64,000 nt of DNA from JAGTVG01 sp963820995 (lineage in GTDB: Bacteria; Bacteroidota; Bacteroidia; Cytophagales; Cyclobacteriaceae), in assembly GCA_963820995.1 (NCBI GenBank), contig CAWGCL010000008.1, positions 62,001 to 126,000 of the forward strand, in the 5' to 3' direction. The position numbers and the translations under genes were made by a program. The notes under the pieces are model-generated. The model was not told where the DNA came from. It did no database searches and saw only the letters and a program-made list of their open reading frames with translations. Shown piece by piece: positions 20,064 to 28,602 of this stretch (positions are counted from its first letter, which is position 1; the number at the start of each line of letters is the position of its first letter).

Positions 20064-20813
20064 TCAGGATTTTCTGGCAATGTAAAAAGCATATCCATAA
20101 TACTTTTTGTACTTCTCGTATATGGCGATTTCCGTTTCAAGCTCCTTGACAAGGTCGTTAGCTGCCTTTTCATGACGATATTTCTCAATATATGTTGGCA
20201 GGTAGTTTCGGATCGGATCATAATAGTTATCAATCCAGCAGTACTCTGGTATCTTAAATGAAGATACCAGCTCATATCCATGACTTTTTATAATCTTTTC
20301 TTTGTTCTCAATACTATCCATTTCTTTATAAGCATTTTCCCAAAATCTTTCCAATTCCTCCGGTCTTGATTCAGTAAACCAGGAGATTTCAGAAACGACC
20401 AGATATCCACCTTTTCGGATCAGGGGTTTCCAGGATATAAGACCCTGCTCAAATCCCATTATGTAAACCGCACCCTCCGACCAGATCAAGTCAAAAGAGT
20501 CTTTTTCATAGGGCAGATTGTCCATGGATTGAATATCGGTTGTGATTCGATTTTGAAAACCCGCCGTTTGGGCATTTTCATTCAAAATGTTTAGAAACTC
20601 TGGAAAAAGATCCACTGTAGTTATTTCTCCATCCAGGTTCTGGACAAGAGTCATTGTCTGTGCACCTGTACCGCAGCCAATATCAGCAATTTTCAAGTTC
20701 TTCAAAGATCTCAGTCCGGTATAATCTAAGGCCTTGATTGTTTCTTTTGCACTTCCTGGCCCCTGCCTTGGAATGTGAAGATAAAAGTCGACCATTAATT
20801 CTAAATCACTCAT
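20064..20813 (-). CDS. Class I SAM-dependent methyltransferase
   Basis: A 249-residue Rossmann methyltransferase. Motif I is KIADIGCGTGAQTM (about residues 39-52), the acidic end of beta2 is ITTVDLFPEFL, and motif IV is FDLIWSEGAVYIMGF, followed by GGYLVVSEISWF. This is the UbiE/Methyltransf_11 type, usually small-molecule methylation. It overlaps the end of the GH29 gene by 8 bases, so it is in the glycan operon, which is unusual for such loci. It may act in an unrelated pathway and be carried by chance. Substrate not readable from sequence. Confidence 0.9.
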   Translation of the reverse strand: MSDLELMVDFYLHIPRQGPGSAKETIKALDYTGLRSLKNLKIADIGCGTGAQTMTLVQNLDGEITTVDLFPEFLNILNENAQTAGFQNRITTDIQSMDNLPYEKDSFDLIWSEGAVYIMGFEQGLISWKPLIRKGGYLVVSEISWFTESRPEELERFWENAYKEMDSIENKEKIIKSHGYELVSSFKIPEYCWIDNYYDPIRNYLPTYIEKYRHEKAANDLVKELETEIAIYEKYKKYYGYAFYIARKS

Positions 20814-21930
20814 CGTTCTTTAATCTTTTTCCGGCCTCTGTTAAAGTGGTTACATCTTCTTCCGGGATACTACCATCTCCTTTGGGTCCAATATTCAGCA
20901 AAATGTTTGCATTCATTTCCCTGGCATCTTTAAGCATCTGCATTACATCATCGGCGGATTTGTGTTGTCCATCATCGCCTTTGTTATACCCCCAGGCATG
21001 GGGCTGTAATGTGTTACAAATTTCCTTGGGCTTATCTTTATTCAATTCGTAAACCTTTCTGGCTACTTCAAACTGACTGCCAACAACAGCCCCCCCCTTT
21101 CTTTCCGGTGCCATAAAATCTTCATCCCCATTTGCCCCCTGTTTGAAGGAGATGAGGGCATGCGGAGAAAGGCTGCGAACAAGGGCATAAGTCGAATCAA
21201 TTGGGAAGATCTCCGGTCTGCTATAAAATCCCATTATTGGATCAAACCATATTCCGGCTATGTTCGGATACTGGGTCAGGAGTTCCTTCAATTGTTCGTG
21301 AACAAAATTCACATAAATATCGAAATCCTCATCATTTTCAAATTTGTACTCAGGCTGGGGATCCTTGTATGCCGGCCTGGCATTTTGCCATCCACTTTCT
21401 CTCGAATAAAAATAAGGATGCTTCCAGTCTGCCCCATAAGAATAATATAGAAAAAGTCCAAGGCCCTTTTGTTCACAGGCATCGTAAAGTTCCTTTATCA
21501 GGTCTTTTTTCGCAGGTGAGTTCAGCACATTAAAATCAGTGGCTTTTGTTTCAAACAGGCAGAATCCATCATGGTGCTTTGAAGTTATGGTGATATACTT
21601 CATCCCGGCAGTCAATGCCAGGTCAGTGATTTGGTCGGCATCAAATTTATCTGCTGTAAACTGATCTTTTAGTAAGGCATATTTTGCGACAGGAATAGTA
21701 TCTCGTAATTGGACCCACTCCCCTTTTTCCAGCAACGCGTATAATCCATAATGAATGAACATCCCATACCTGGCATTTTTAAACCAATTCAGATTAGCTT
21801 GCCTCGGATTGGTACTATATTCCTCATTATATTCTTTTAAATAGGAAGGGATGGGGGATTTTTGTTCACAACCATAAATCACAAAAGCAAGCCCTATTGT
21901 AAGTGTGATTGTTAATATTTTATTCATCAT
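20806..21930 (-). CDS. Alpha-L-fucosidase, GH29 lipoprotein
   Basis: GH29 retaining glycosidase, 374 residues. Lipobox VIYGC (Cys21). Core motifs are WFKNARYGMFIHYGLYALL (about 49-67), KYITITSKHHDGFCLFETK with the substrate-binding His pair, GLGLFLYYSYGADWKHP, and IAGIWFDPIMGF carrying the expected nucleophile Asp; the C-terminus has LLNIGPKGDGSIPEE. It is shorter than many GH29 enzymes (450-600), lacking the C-terminal beta-sandwich. Fucose or related deoxy/galacto sugar release from a sulfated glycan is consistent with the neighbouring sulfatases. Frame clean. Confidence 0.93.
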   Translation of the reverse strand: MMNKILTITLTIGLAFVIYGCEQKSPIPSYLKEYNEEYSTNPRQANLNWFKNARYGMFIHYGLYALLEKGEWVQLRDTIPVAKYALLKDQFTADKFDADQITDLALTAGMKYITITSKHHDGFCLFETKATDFNVLNSPAKKDLIKELYDACEQKGLGLFLYYSYGADWKHPYFYSRESGWQNARPAYKDPQPEYKFENDEDFDIYVNFVHEQLKELLTQYPNIAGIWFDPIMGFYSRPEIFPIDSTYALVRSLSPHALISFKQGANGDEDFMAPERKGGAVVGSQFEVARKVYELNKDKPKEICNTLQPHAWGYNKGDDGQHKSADDVMQMLKDAREMNANILLNIGPKGDGSIPEEDVTTLTEAGKRLKNDE

Positions 21931-22055
21931 GTTGTTTTATTCTTTGTTTATTAGTTCCAGAATGATATTTTTCCTTACCCTAGTCCTTAGTTTAGATCCA
22001 TAATCTTCAAAAAATCCAATCCATTGAAAACTATTTATTTTTCCACATAAGAATA

Positions 22056-22460
22056 TTAATTGTCCGCATTTTGCGATTTTGATAGTTTTAAAAGCTTATC
22101 AAAGATATAAATTGGAATTATTCCTGAAATATAAGCCAGATAATCAAATGGATCAAAATAAGCATCATATAAATTAATGAATTGGGCAGTCTCAATTAAG
22201 TAACAAATAACTATAATCACAATCAGTGCCAAATCAGGGCTGAACCTGAAGGATAAAAATCTGTGATCGCCCGTTTTATATTGGGCCCTGAGCAGGACAT
22301 AGCCCCAGGCTGGTCCCGCAATATCAAGAAGATAGCTCGACCAGAAACCGGGAGTTTTTACCAATCCTGATGACAGGGATATGATTCCAAGAACAATCAA
22401 AATTATTTTCCAGACTCTGTACGTATTTTCTTTTATCATACTGCGAGCCGTCAAATTCAT
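22056..22460 (-). CDS. Small membrane protein, VanZ-like
   Basis: A 134-residue protein with four hydrophobic segments (IILIVLGIISLSSGLV, SYLLDIAGPAWGYVLL, LALIVIIVICYLIE, YLAYISGIIPIYIF). The FSPDLALIVIIVICYLIETAQ and DPFDYLAYISG arrangement resembles VanZ-like proteins, whose biochemical role is poorly known. Its ATG overlaps the stop of the porin gene (4 bases), so it is translated with it. Alternative: an unrelated DoxX-sized membrane protein. Confidence 0.6.
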   Translation of the reverse strand: MNLTARSMIKENTYRVWKIILIVLGIISLSSGLVKTPGFWSSYLLDIAGPAWGYVLLRAQYKTGDHRFLSFRFSPDLALIVIIVICYLIETAQFINLYDAYFDPFDYLAYISGIIPIYIFDKLLKLSKSQNADN

Positions 22461-23569
22461 TTAAGCTGTTTACGCAATGTATACGCAACTGAAGCGGCAA
22501 TAATCAAGTTGTTTTGACTGAAAGAATCATCTTTATTAAAGATTTCATCCACACTGTTCAGCCATCTGAGTTCTAAGCGGCAGGCTAAGTTTGGTAAAGG
22601 CTTGAAATCCCCATTCAATGACAACCCTGAAGTATTGAATCCGTTTGGTGTATTTGTTTCAATCATTACCTCATTGTTATCCACATAATTTTCTGCCCTG
22701 AAGGCCATGGCCCATTTTTTAGTGAATTCATATCGTAGGATCAGGGTAACAACATGCCAGTTTCTATACATAGAACTACCTTTCGATTCCTGCTGATACC
22801 CAATGTCAAATCCGGCAATTAATCCCAGTTTTTCAGATATTCCCAGCTCACCGTAAAAATTGTTAAAGTATCGCATTCGCCTGGAAGAATCCGGATCGTC
22901 AGTTCCAATAAACGTACTCCAGTTAAAGGTAAGCCTGTTATTTGGTGTGAATAAAACCTGAGTCCCAAAGGATGGCAGGGAATTTCCTTGGATCTTTTGA
23001 ATCCGTTGCCAACCATTGACAATATTTCCTAATAATTCCCACTTATCATTTGGTTGATATGTAATCTTTACACCTGTCAGGAAGTAGGGTACATTTTCAG
23101 CACATAAAGACCTGGTCAATGTCCAGTTATCCATTGATATCGGGGTTTCGAATCCTATATGAGAAGTAAAAACCCCGGCGTCCAGCCATAGATTATTCTT
23201 ACGGTTCAATGATAATCCGATATATGCTTCATAAATATTCTTTAAAAGTCCGGGTTCATCAGAATAATTATCAATCGGGTAGGTGCCGGCATGTAAGGAT
23301 AGATTAACCCGGTATTTGGAATGCAATACTTCGAAGCCTAATAATCCCTGGTTAATATTAAATTCATTATGCCTGTTATGGTTATAAAGAAAAGGTAGCC
23401 TTTCAGAGGTTTCAGGCTGGTTGAAATCAAAGGCATAAAAAACATCCAGATAACCTAACAAATAGAAATCAGGAGCAGCTTTCCAATCTTTTTCTTCCTG
23501 TGCGTGTGATCCAGGGGAAATAAGGCAAAATATTAAAATGACAAAAAACAGGAAAAAGGATATTCGCAT
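22457..23569 (-). CDS. Outer-membrane beta-barrel porin (OmpL-like, BBP2 type)
   Basis: A 370-residue barrel with signal peptide (FFLFFVILIFCLISPGSHAQ). The opening LLGYLDVFYAFDFNQP, then NEFNINQGLLGFEVLHSKYRVNLSLHAGTYP and a run of amphipathic strands ending NLIIAASVAYTLRKQLK match the Bacteroidota porin-2/OmpL-like family. It lies between the agarase-like glycosidase (16 bases upstream) and the VanZ-like gene (overlap), so the likely job in this locus is passive uptake of oligosaccharides, replacing the absent SusC. Frame clean. Confidence 0.8.
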   Translation of the reverse strand: MRISFFLFFVILIFCLISPGSHAQEEKDWKAAPDFYLLGYLDVFYAFDFNQPETSERLPFLYNHNRHNEFNINQGLLGFEVLHSKYRVNLSLHAGTYPIDNYSDEPGLLKNIYEAYIGLSLNRKNNLWLDAGVFTSHIGFETPISMDNWTLTRSLCAENVPYFLTGVKITYQPNDKWELLGNIVNGWQRIQKIQGNSLPSFGTQVLFTPNNRLTFNWSTFIGTDDPDSSRRMRYFNNFYGELGISEKLGLIAGFDIGYQQESKGSSMYRNWHVVTLILRYEFTKKWAMAFRAENYVDNNEVMIETNTPNGFNTSGLSLNGDFKPLPNLACRLELRWLNSVDEIFNKDDSFSQNNLIIAASVAYTLRKQLK

Positions 23570-23585
23570 AAAAAATCAAATATCA

Positions 23586-25718
23586 TTAAAACAACTTAGG
23601 CAAATATTCTGGCGCATTATTGTACGGCGAAATGGTGCCCGAAGCCACTTCATAAATATCTTCATGGCTCATAATGGCTGCATTGCATAGCGATGTATGT
23701 GGCCGGTTACACACATCAAGGAACCCAATATTATAATTTTCTCCATCGAATCTTCCCAATGCAGATTGGTCATATAAAGTAAACCAATGGGTTCCAATAC
23801 AATTGGGATTTGCAGCAGCATCTTCTATATAAACCCTATATGCCTTTCCACGATCCATCTGGGATTTGACATGTCCAATACCGGAAGAAGGCAAACCTAC
23901 ATCCAGTGCCCCAAAATGCCACTCACCAATAATAACTGGCATATTTAGCAGGTCATGGATTTCCTGTGTCTGGTCCCTGGGAACCTTTTCCATATAACAG
24001 TTCATACTAAATACATCAAACGATAACATCCCCTTCACTGCCCATTTTGGCGGGACACCTGCGTACCTGATGCCCAGGTTCAAATGATTCGGATCTACCT
24101 TCCGGCAAGCATTCGATAAAGCTGTAAAATATTTTTCAACCATAATCTGACTGAATGATTCCAGATCAGCCAGGGCATTTTTTGAAAATCGCCCAGTCCA
24201 TTTACCTTTTTCAACCAATGACAAAGAAGTATTCATTTCCCATGCAGAGGAAAGTTCCTCATCGGTCTTATACCTTCTTGATAAAAATTTTCTTAAAGCA
24301 ACCCTGGTTTTACAAGACTCGGTATTATACAACATCCCCACGGCAGGTAATTCAGATGAAAATGCCCAGGTAGGTTCATTCATCATAAAATAACCGATCA
24401 AAGCCGGATCATTCCTGGTATCTTTAAGCACCTGGGCATAATCAAGAGCCTCCTGTTCAAAAGCGTTGTCATATACATCAGGAAAATCCCTGTATATTTG
24501 AGTTAGGCCGGTGGGTTTGAAACTCATTGGCCGGACGTAAGGGAATCTTGCTTTACTCGCATATTCCCACTCTGACCAGTTCCCCACTGTATTGCATCTC
24601 AATCTTTTTAATTCATCAAGTGCTACTTTTGCCCATTTACTCCTCCAATCTTGCACTCCAAAGGTTCTGATAAAGTTGGCTGCAAGGTAGTTAATATGCG
24701 TATGACCTTCCCGTTCACTGAACATATCAGCATAATCTCCCTCCTTAGAAGGGACCCAGGTGAGTGCATCTTCCAGTAAATAGTAATCTGCCGTAGTGTC
24801 TACCCGTATACAATCAATTCCTGTTGACCAGAAATAGTATCCATCAGGATCAATAAACCACCAACGGTCTTCATCCTTATGTACCCTGAAATAGCCACTG
24901 CCATCATCCAGACGTTTTTCATTCCAGCCGCCCCAGGCTGACATATTCTCCGGCCATTGATGATTGGTTTTTTCAAATCGTGAACGAAGGTTTGATTTCA
25001 TAACCTCTGCACTATCCGTTTTCCCGGGCCAGTCATGTATTGTACTTTGACCAATATCATCGATTAATTTTCCCTTGGGTAATTCCGGATGTTCGATAAG
25101 CGGAACTTCATCATTTGTATATTGAAAAGGTGTCATGCAAAATCTTGAAACCTGTGAGCTCTTTTTATTTATCACAAAACGCATCCTGTCTACTTTTGTC
25201 AGGTCAACCCGGTCACCACTGCACCGGGGCTTTAGAAAAGCTCCTTCCCGATCTATTCCCCATTTATTTTGATCAACCAAACTAAGAGGAAGCCGAACGC
25301 GTAAAGAACACTGATTAAGCACACCAAAACGGAATCCAAAAGCCGGACCATCCTCACCCTCCTGCAGAATGATCATAAATTTGATCATATGTGTCCCATA
25401 GGCAAGCATATCGGCTGTGATGTACTTTTGACCTGAAAGACTTCCTGCCGGGAAACTGAAGGAAATGCCATCTCCCGGATTTTCCCCTTCATACCAACTT
25501 GCACCCTTCAGGTAATCCGGGCCGTCCACCATTTTCAATCCTTCCAGAAACTCTGCCTGAGGGATCACATGACCGGCAAAAGGAGGGATTTCTTCTTTCT
25601 CCTGCTCACATCCACCGTATATCAGGATTGAAGAACCCAGTAGCATGCTTTGTTTAATGAAACTTCTTCGTTGTGCATTGCAGGAATCTCCAGTTTGTAA
25701 AAAATGATTATTTTTCAT
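23586..25718 (-). CDS. Tat/lipoprotein glycoside hydrolase, agarase-like (GH50-type, clan A)
   Basis: A 710-residue secreted glycosidase. The N-terminus has a twin-arginine motif RRSFIKQ (18-24), a hydrophobic stretch and a lipobox IYGGC, so it is probably exported folded and lipid-anchored. A beta-sandwich (about 45-220) precedes a TIM barrel: WWFIDPDGYYFWSTGIDCIR, CNTVGNWSEWEYAS, IGYFMMNEPTWAF with the likely acid/base Glu, PVIIGEWHFGALD with the likely nucleophile Glu, then THWFTLYDQSALGRFDGENYNIGF. The GEWHFGALD and HWF..YDQ....GENYNIGF pattern is like GH50 beta-agarases; GH42/GH167-type relatives acting on agar or carrageenan are alternatives. First gene of the minus-strand locus. Confidence 0.8.
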   Translation of the reverse strand: MKNNHFLQTGDSCNAQRRSFIKQSMLLGSSILIYGGCEQEKEEIPPFAGHVIPQAEFLEGLKMVDGPDYLKGASWYEGENPGDGISFSFPAGSLSGQKYITADMLAYGTHMIKFMIILQEGEDGPAFGFRFGVLNQCSLRVRLPLSLVDQNKWGIDREGAFLKPRCSGDRVDLTKVDRMRFVINKKSSQVSRFCMTPFQYTNDEVPLIEHPELPKGKLIDDIGQSTIHDWPGKTDSAEVMKSNLRSRFEKTNHQWPENMSAWGGWNEKRLDDGSGYFRVHKDEDRWWFIDPDGYYFWSTGIDCIRVDTTADYYLLEDALTWVPSKEGDYADMFSEREGHTHINYLAANFIRTFGVQDWRSKWAKVALDELKRLRCNTVGNWSEWEYASKARFPYVRPMSFKPTGLTQIYRDFPDVYDNAFEQEALDYAQVLKDTRNDPALIGYFMMNEPTWAFSSELPAVGMLYNTESCKTRVALRKFLSRRYKTDEELSSAWEMNTSLSLVEKGKWTGRFSKNALADLESFSQIMVEKYFTALSNACRKVDPNHLNLGIRYAGVPPKWAVKGMLSFDVFSMNCYMEKVPRDQTQEIHDLLNMPVIIGEWHFGALDVGLPSSGIGHVKSQMDRGKAYRVYIEDAAANPNCIGTHWFTLYDQSALGRFDGENYNIGFLDVCNRPHTSLCNAAIMSHEDIYEVASGTISPYNNAPEYLPKLF

Positions 25719-26053
25719 GTTTGGAATTTATGAATTAGTAAAAAAATGAAAATCCTTCCAAAAGATAATAAATTCAATTTGCTTATCAGGCCGCTGCACC
25801 GAATTTTTTATTCACATGTATAGTATCTAATGGGAAATAATATGTTCTAAATAGTCAAAATATGAGTTTTTATGATTGACCTGGCCTAGCCCATAACCAG
25901 GATCCTTAAAACAATGTAGCATGGACCATAATTAAAGCACTGAAATTGGAATCTTCTAATTCCATATTGGCCTGTTGTAAAAAAAACAAAAATAATTGAA
26001 ACAATAACAATACTAATAGCGTTACTATCATTGTTGTAAATAAAATTATTATA
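25719..26053 (+). other. Divergent intergenic region between glycan locus and TetR operon
   Basis: 335 bases without a supported gene, AT-rich. It must hold promoters for both directions. On the minus strand TATCTTTT near the glycosidase start is one base off the -7 consensus. The right end holds an imperfect palindrome listed separately. Confidence 0.5.
26006..26035 (+). promoter_or_regulatory. Candidate TetR-family operator
   Basis: Imperfect inverted repeat: arm AACAATACTAATAG (26006-26019), CG centre, arm TTACTATCATTGTT (26022-26035), 10 of 14 positions paired. It ends 18 bases before the TetR gene, the position expected for autoregulation. Inference only; AT-rich sequence makes chance palindromes common. 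Confidence 0.35.
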
Positions 26054-26764
26054 ATGCAAGATTTATTATCGAATTTAAGTATACAAGTAAATGATAACAT
26101 ATTCCTGAAAAATCCGGAATCGAGTGATCTTGGGAAAAGGATCATTGAAGGGGGTATCGAATTGCTGGAAGAAACTGGATTTGATGCATTTACATTTAAC
26201 AAATTGGCAAGAAAAATTAATTCTACAGAAGCCTCGATATACAGATACTTTGAAAGCAAGCACAAGTTCCTGCTCTTTTTAACAATATGGTATTGGGGAT
26301 GGATGGAATACCGACTGGTTTTTGCATTGGCAAATATTCATTCACCGGAAGACAGGATGGAAAGAGCGATCAACTTACTAACGGAAGATGTGACTGAAAA
26401 GGGTAATTTCACACATATCAATCAAATAAAACTATATCGAATTGTTATTTCCGAATCATCGAAAGCATATCTGACCAAAGAAGTTGACCAGGAAAATAAA
26501 GAAGGTTGTTTTAGCGGTTATAAAAGACTTGTAAAAAGGGTAAGTGATATCATACTGGAAATCAATCCACATTACAAGTATCCTAATATGCTGATTTCTA
26601 CTGTCATTGAAGGCGCGCATCATCAGCGTTATTTCGCTGAACACCTTCCAAGGTTGACTGATGAGATAAACGATGGAGATGCTATTACTAAATTTTATAG
26701 TGAGATGGTCTTTAAAGCAATAAAAGAAGACATCCCATACAAACCTCCTGAACAAAAGGCATAG
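26054..26764 (+). CDS. TetR-family transcriptional regulator
   Basis: A 236-residue regulator. The N-terminal HTH (about residues 27-75) reads GKRIIEGGIELLEETGFDAF, FNKLARKINSTEASIYRYFESK, HKFLLFLTIWYW, a standard TetR_N domain. The C-terminal ligand domain is not assignable to a known subfamily. It heads the exporter operon, 110 bases before the ABC gene on the same strand, so it most likely controls the exporter in response to its cargo or a toxic compound. A palindrome just upstream may be its operator. Confidence 0.93.
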   Translation: MQDLLSNLSIQVNDNIFLKNPESSDLGKRIIEGGIELLEETGFDAFTFNKLARKINSTEASIYRYFESKHKFLLFLTIWYWGWMEYRLVFALANIHSPEDRMERAINLLTEDVTEKGNFTHINQIKLYRIVISESSKAYLTKEVDQENKEGCFSGYKRLVKRVSDIILEINPHYKYPNMLISTVIEGAHHQRYFAEHLPRLTDEINDGDAITKFYSEMVFKAIKEDIPYKPPEQKA

Positions 26765-26874
26765 GATCTTCTTAATAGAACCTTAAAGTTCTGAGAAACC
26801 TTGGTCATAATTTATCAGTAAATTATTCAATCATTAAAAACTAAATGCTTAAATAGAAGCAATAAACAAAAGAA

Positions 26875-28602
26875 ATGGAAAACAATATTCCCTTAACTCC
26901 GGTACAGAGATTCTGGCGACTGCTTAAACCCGATCGCAGTGAGATCCAGAATGTATATATATATGCAACATTCAGTGGATTAGTTAGCCTATCATTACCA
27001 CTTGGCATTCAGGCAATTGTTAATCTAATTCAAGGTGGACAGATCAGCACTTCCTGGATTGTGTTGGTGGTATTTGTTGTACTCGGGGTTGCTGCAACAG
27101 GCATTCTGCAGATATTTCAATTACGCATTACGGAGAACCTTCAGCAGAAAATTTTCTCAAGGGCTGCATTTGAATTTGCTTATAGGATCCCAAGAATTCG
27201 GATGGAAGCTTTATACAAGCACTATGCACCTGAATTGATAAACCGGTTCTTTGACACTATTTCTGTACAGAAAGGTTTGTCCAAGATCCTTATAGATTTT
27301 TCAGTTGCGAGTCTTCAGGTAATATTCGGTCTTGTTCTATTATCATTTTACCATCCGTTTTTTATCTTTTTCAGTTTAATACTAATGGTCCTCGTTTACG
27401 CCATTTTCAGATTTACTTCAGCCAGAGGATTAAACACAAGTCTTGAAGAGTCAAAAAACAAGTATAAGGTAGCTTACTGGCTGGAAGAACTTGCAAGAAC
27501 TGCTACCACCTTTAAGCTGAATGGAAATACGGATCTACCTCTACAAAGGACAGACAGGCATGTTGCCAGTTATCTTGCTTCCAGGGAAAGTCATTTTCGC
27601 GTCCTTGTTCAACAATACTCCTTATTGGTAGTTTTCAAGGTCCTTGTCGCTACCGGATTGCTGGCGATCGGAGGAATACTGGTCATGGAGCAACTGATGA
27701 ATATCGGGCAGTTTATCGCAGCTGAGATCATTATACTTATAGTTATGGCTTCAGTCGAAAAATTAATATTGAACTTCGAAACCATATATGATGTTTTAAC
27801 AGCACTGGAGAAAATAGGTCAGATTACGGATATGGAACTTGAGCCCGACGAGGATCAAGGCATAGACCTTTCCGAGAATTGCAATACATGCGGTATCAAT
27901 GTAGACCTGGAAAACGTGAATTTCACTTACCCGGGCAATCAGCGAAGAACACTGAATAATCTTAACCTTTCACTTCAGGAAGGAGAAAAGATCATGATCA
28001 CAGGGAAAAATGGATCTGGAAAAAGTACACTCCTGCAGATAATTGCCGGGCTATATGATATACAGGGTGGCATCATTTCATACAATGGCCTGCCAAAGGG
28101 GAATTTGAACCTGACATCGGTAAGAACTGTTATTGGTGATTCGCTTAGCCAGGAGGAGCTCTTTGAAGGAAGCGTTTTGGAAAATATTGTTATGGGAAGG
28201 GAATCGGTAAGTTTTGATGATGTTAAATGGGCTGTAGATAATGTAGGCTTGACTCAATTCATCAAAGGATTACCAAACGGTTTCGATACGTATATCAATC
28301 CTGTTGGAAAGAACCTGCCCAGAAGTACCGTTCAGAAACTTCTTCTTGCGCGGAGTATTGTCGGCCACCCCAAACTTCTACTTCTGGAGGATACGCTGAA
28401 ATACATCGATGAAACAGAAAGAATGAAGATCATTGATTTTATTACATCAAAGGAAAATCATTGGACACTGGTGGCTGTTTCTACCGAACCATACCTCGCA
28501 ATGCGTTCCGACAAGGTAGTTTACATGAAAGAAGGGCAAATCGACCACGTAGAGATAGAAAACTCAGAAAACATAAATACAGGAGGTAAAGACCATGCTT
28601 AA
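26875..28602 (+). CDS. ABC exporter, fused membrane and ATPase domains, degenerate NBD
   Basis: A 575-residue half-exporter of the HlyB/MsbA type without an N-terminal peptidase domain. The membrane domain covers about 30-320 with hydrophobic helices (LVSLSLPLGIQAIVNLIQGG, WIVLVVFVVLGVAATGILQI). The NBD (about 340-575) has a normal Walker A GKNGSGKS (377-384), but other motifs are altered: the Q-loop region reads VIGDSLSQEELFEG, the signature is LPRSTVQKLLLARS (481-494) instead of LSGGQ, Walker B ends LLLLED (Glu505, Asp506) instead of LDE, and the H-loop position is Ser536 in VAVSTEP. Similar variants occur in Bacteroidota relatives, so this is a subfamily trait, not local decay. Overlaps the HlyD gene by 8 bases. 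Confidence 0.9.
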   Translation: MENNIPLTPVQRFWRLLKPDRSEIQNVYIYATFSGLVSLSLPLGIQAIVNLIQGGQISTSWIVLVVFVVLGVAATGILQIFQLRITENLQQKIFSRAAFEFAYRIPRIRMEALYKHYAPELINRFFDTISVQKGLSKILIDFSVASLQVIFGLVLLSFYHPFFIFFSLILMVLVYAIFRFTSARGLNTSLEESKNKYKVAYWLEELARTATTFKLNGNTDLPLQRTDRHVASYLASRESHFRVLVQQYSLLVVFKVLVATGLLAIGGILVMEQLMNIGQFIAAEIIILIVMASVEKLILNFETIYDVLTALEKIGQITDMELEPDEDQGIDLSENCNTCGINVDLENVNFTYPGNQRRTLNNLNLSLQEGEKIMITGKNGSGKSTLLQIIAGLYDIQGGIISYNGLPKGNLNLTSVRTVIGDSLSQEELFEGSVLENIVMGRESVSFDDVKWAVDNVGLTQFIKGLPNGFDTYINPVGKNLPRSTVQKLLLARSIVGHPKLLLLEDTLKYIDETERMKIIDFITSKENHWTLVAVSTEPYLAMRSDKVVYMKEGQIDHVEIENSENINTGGKDHA

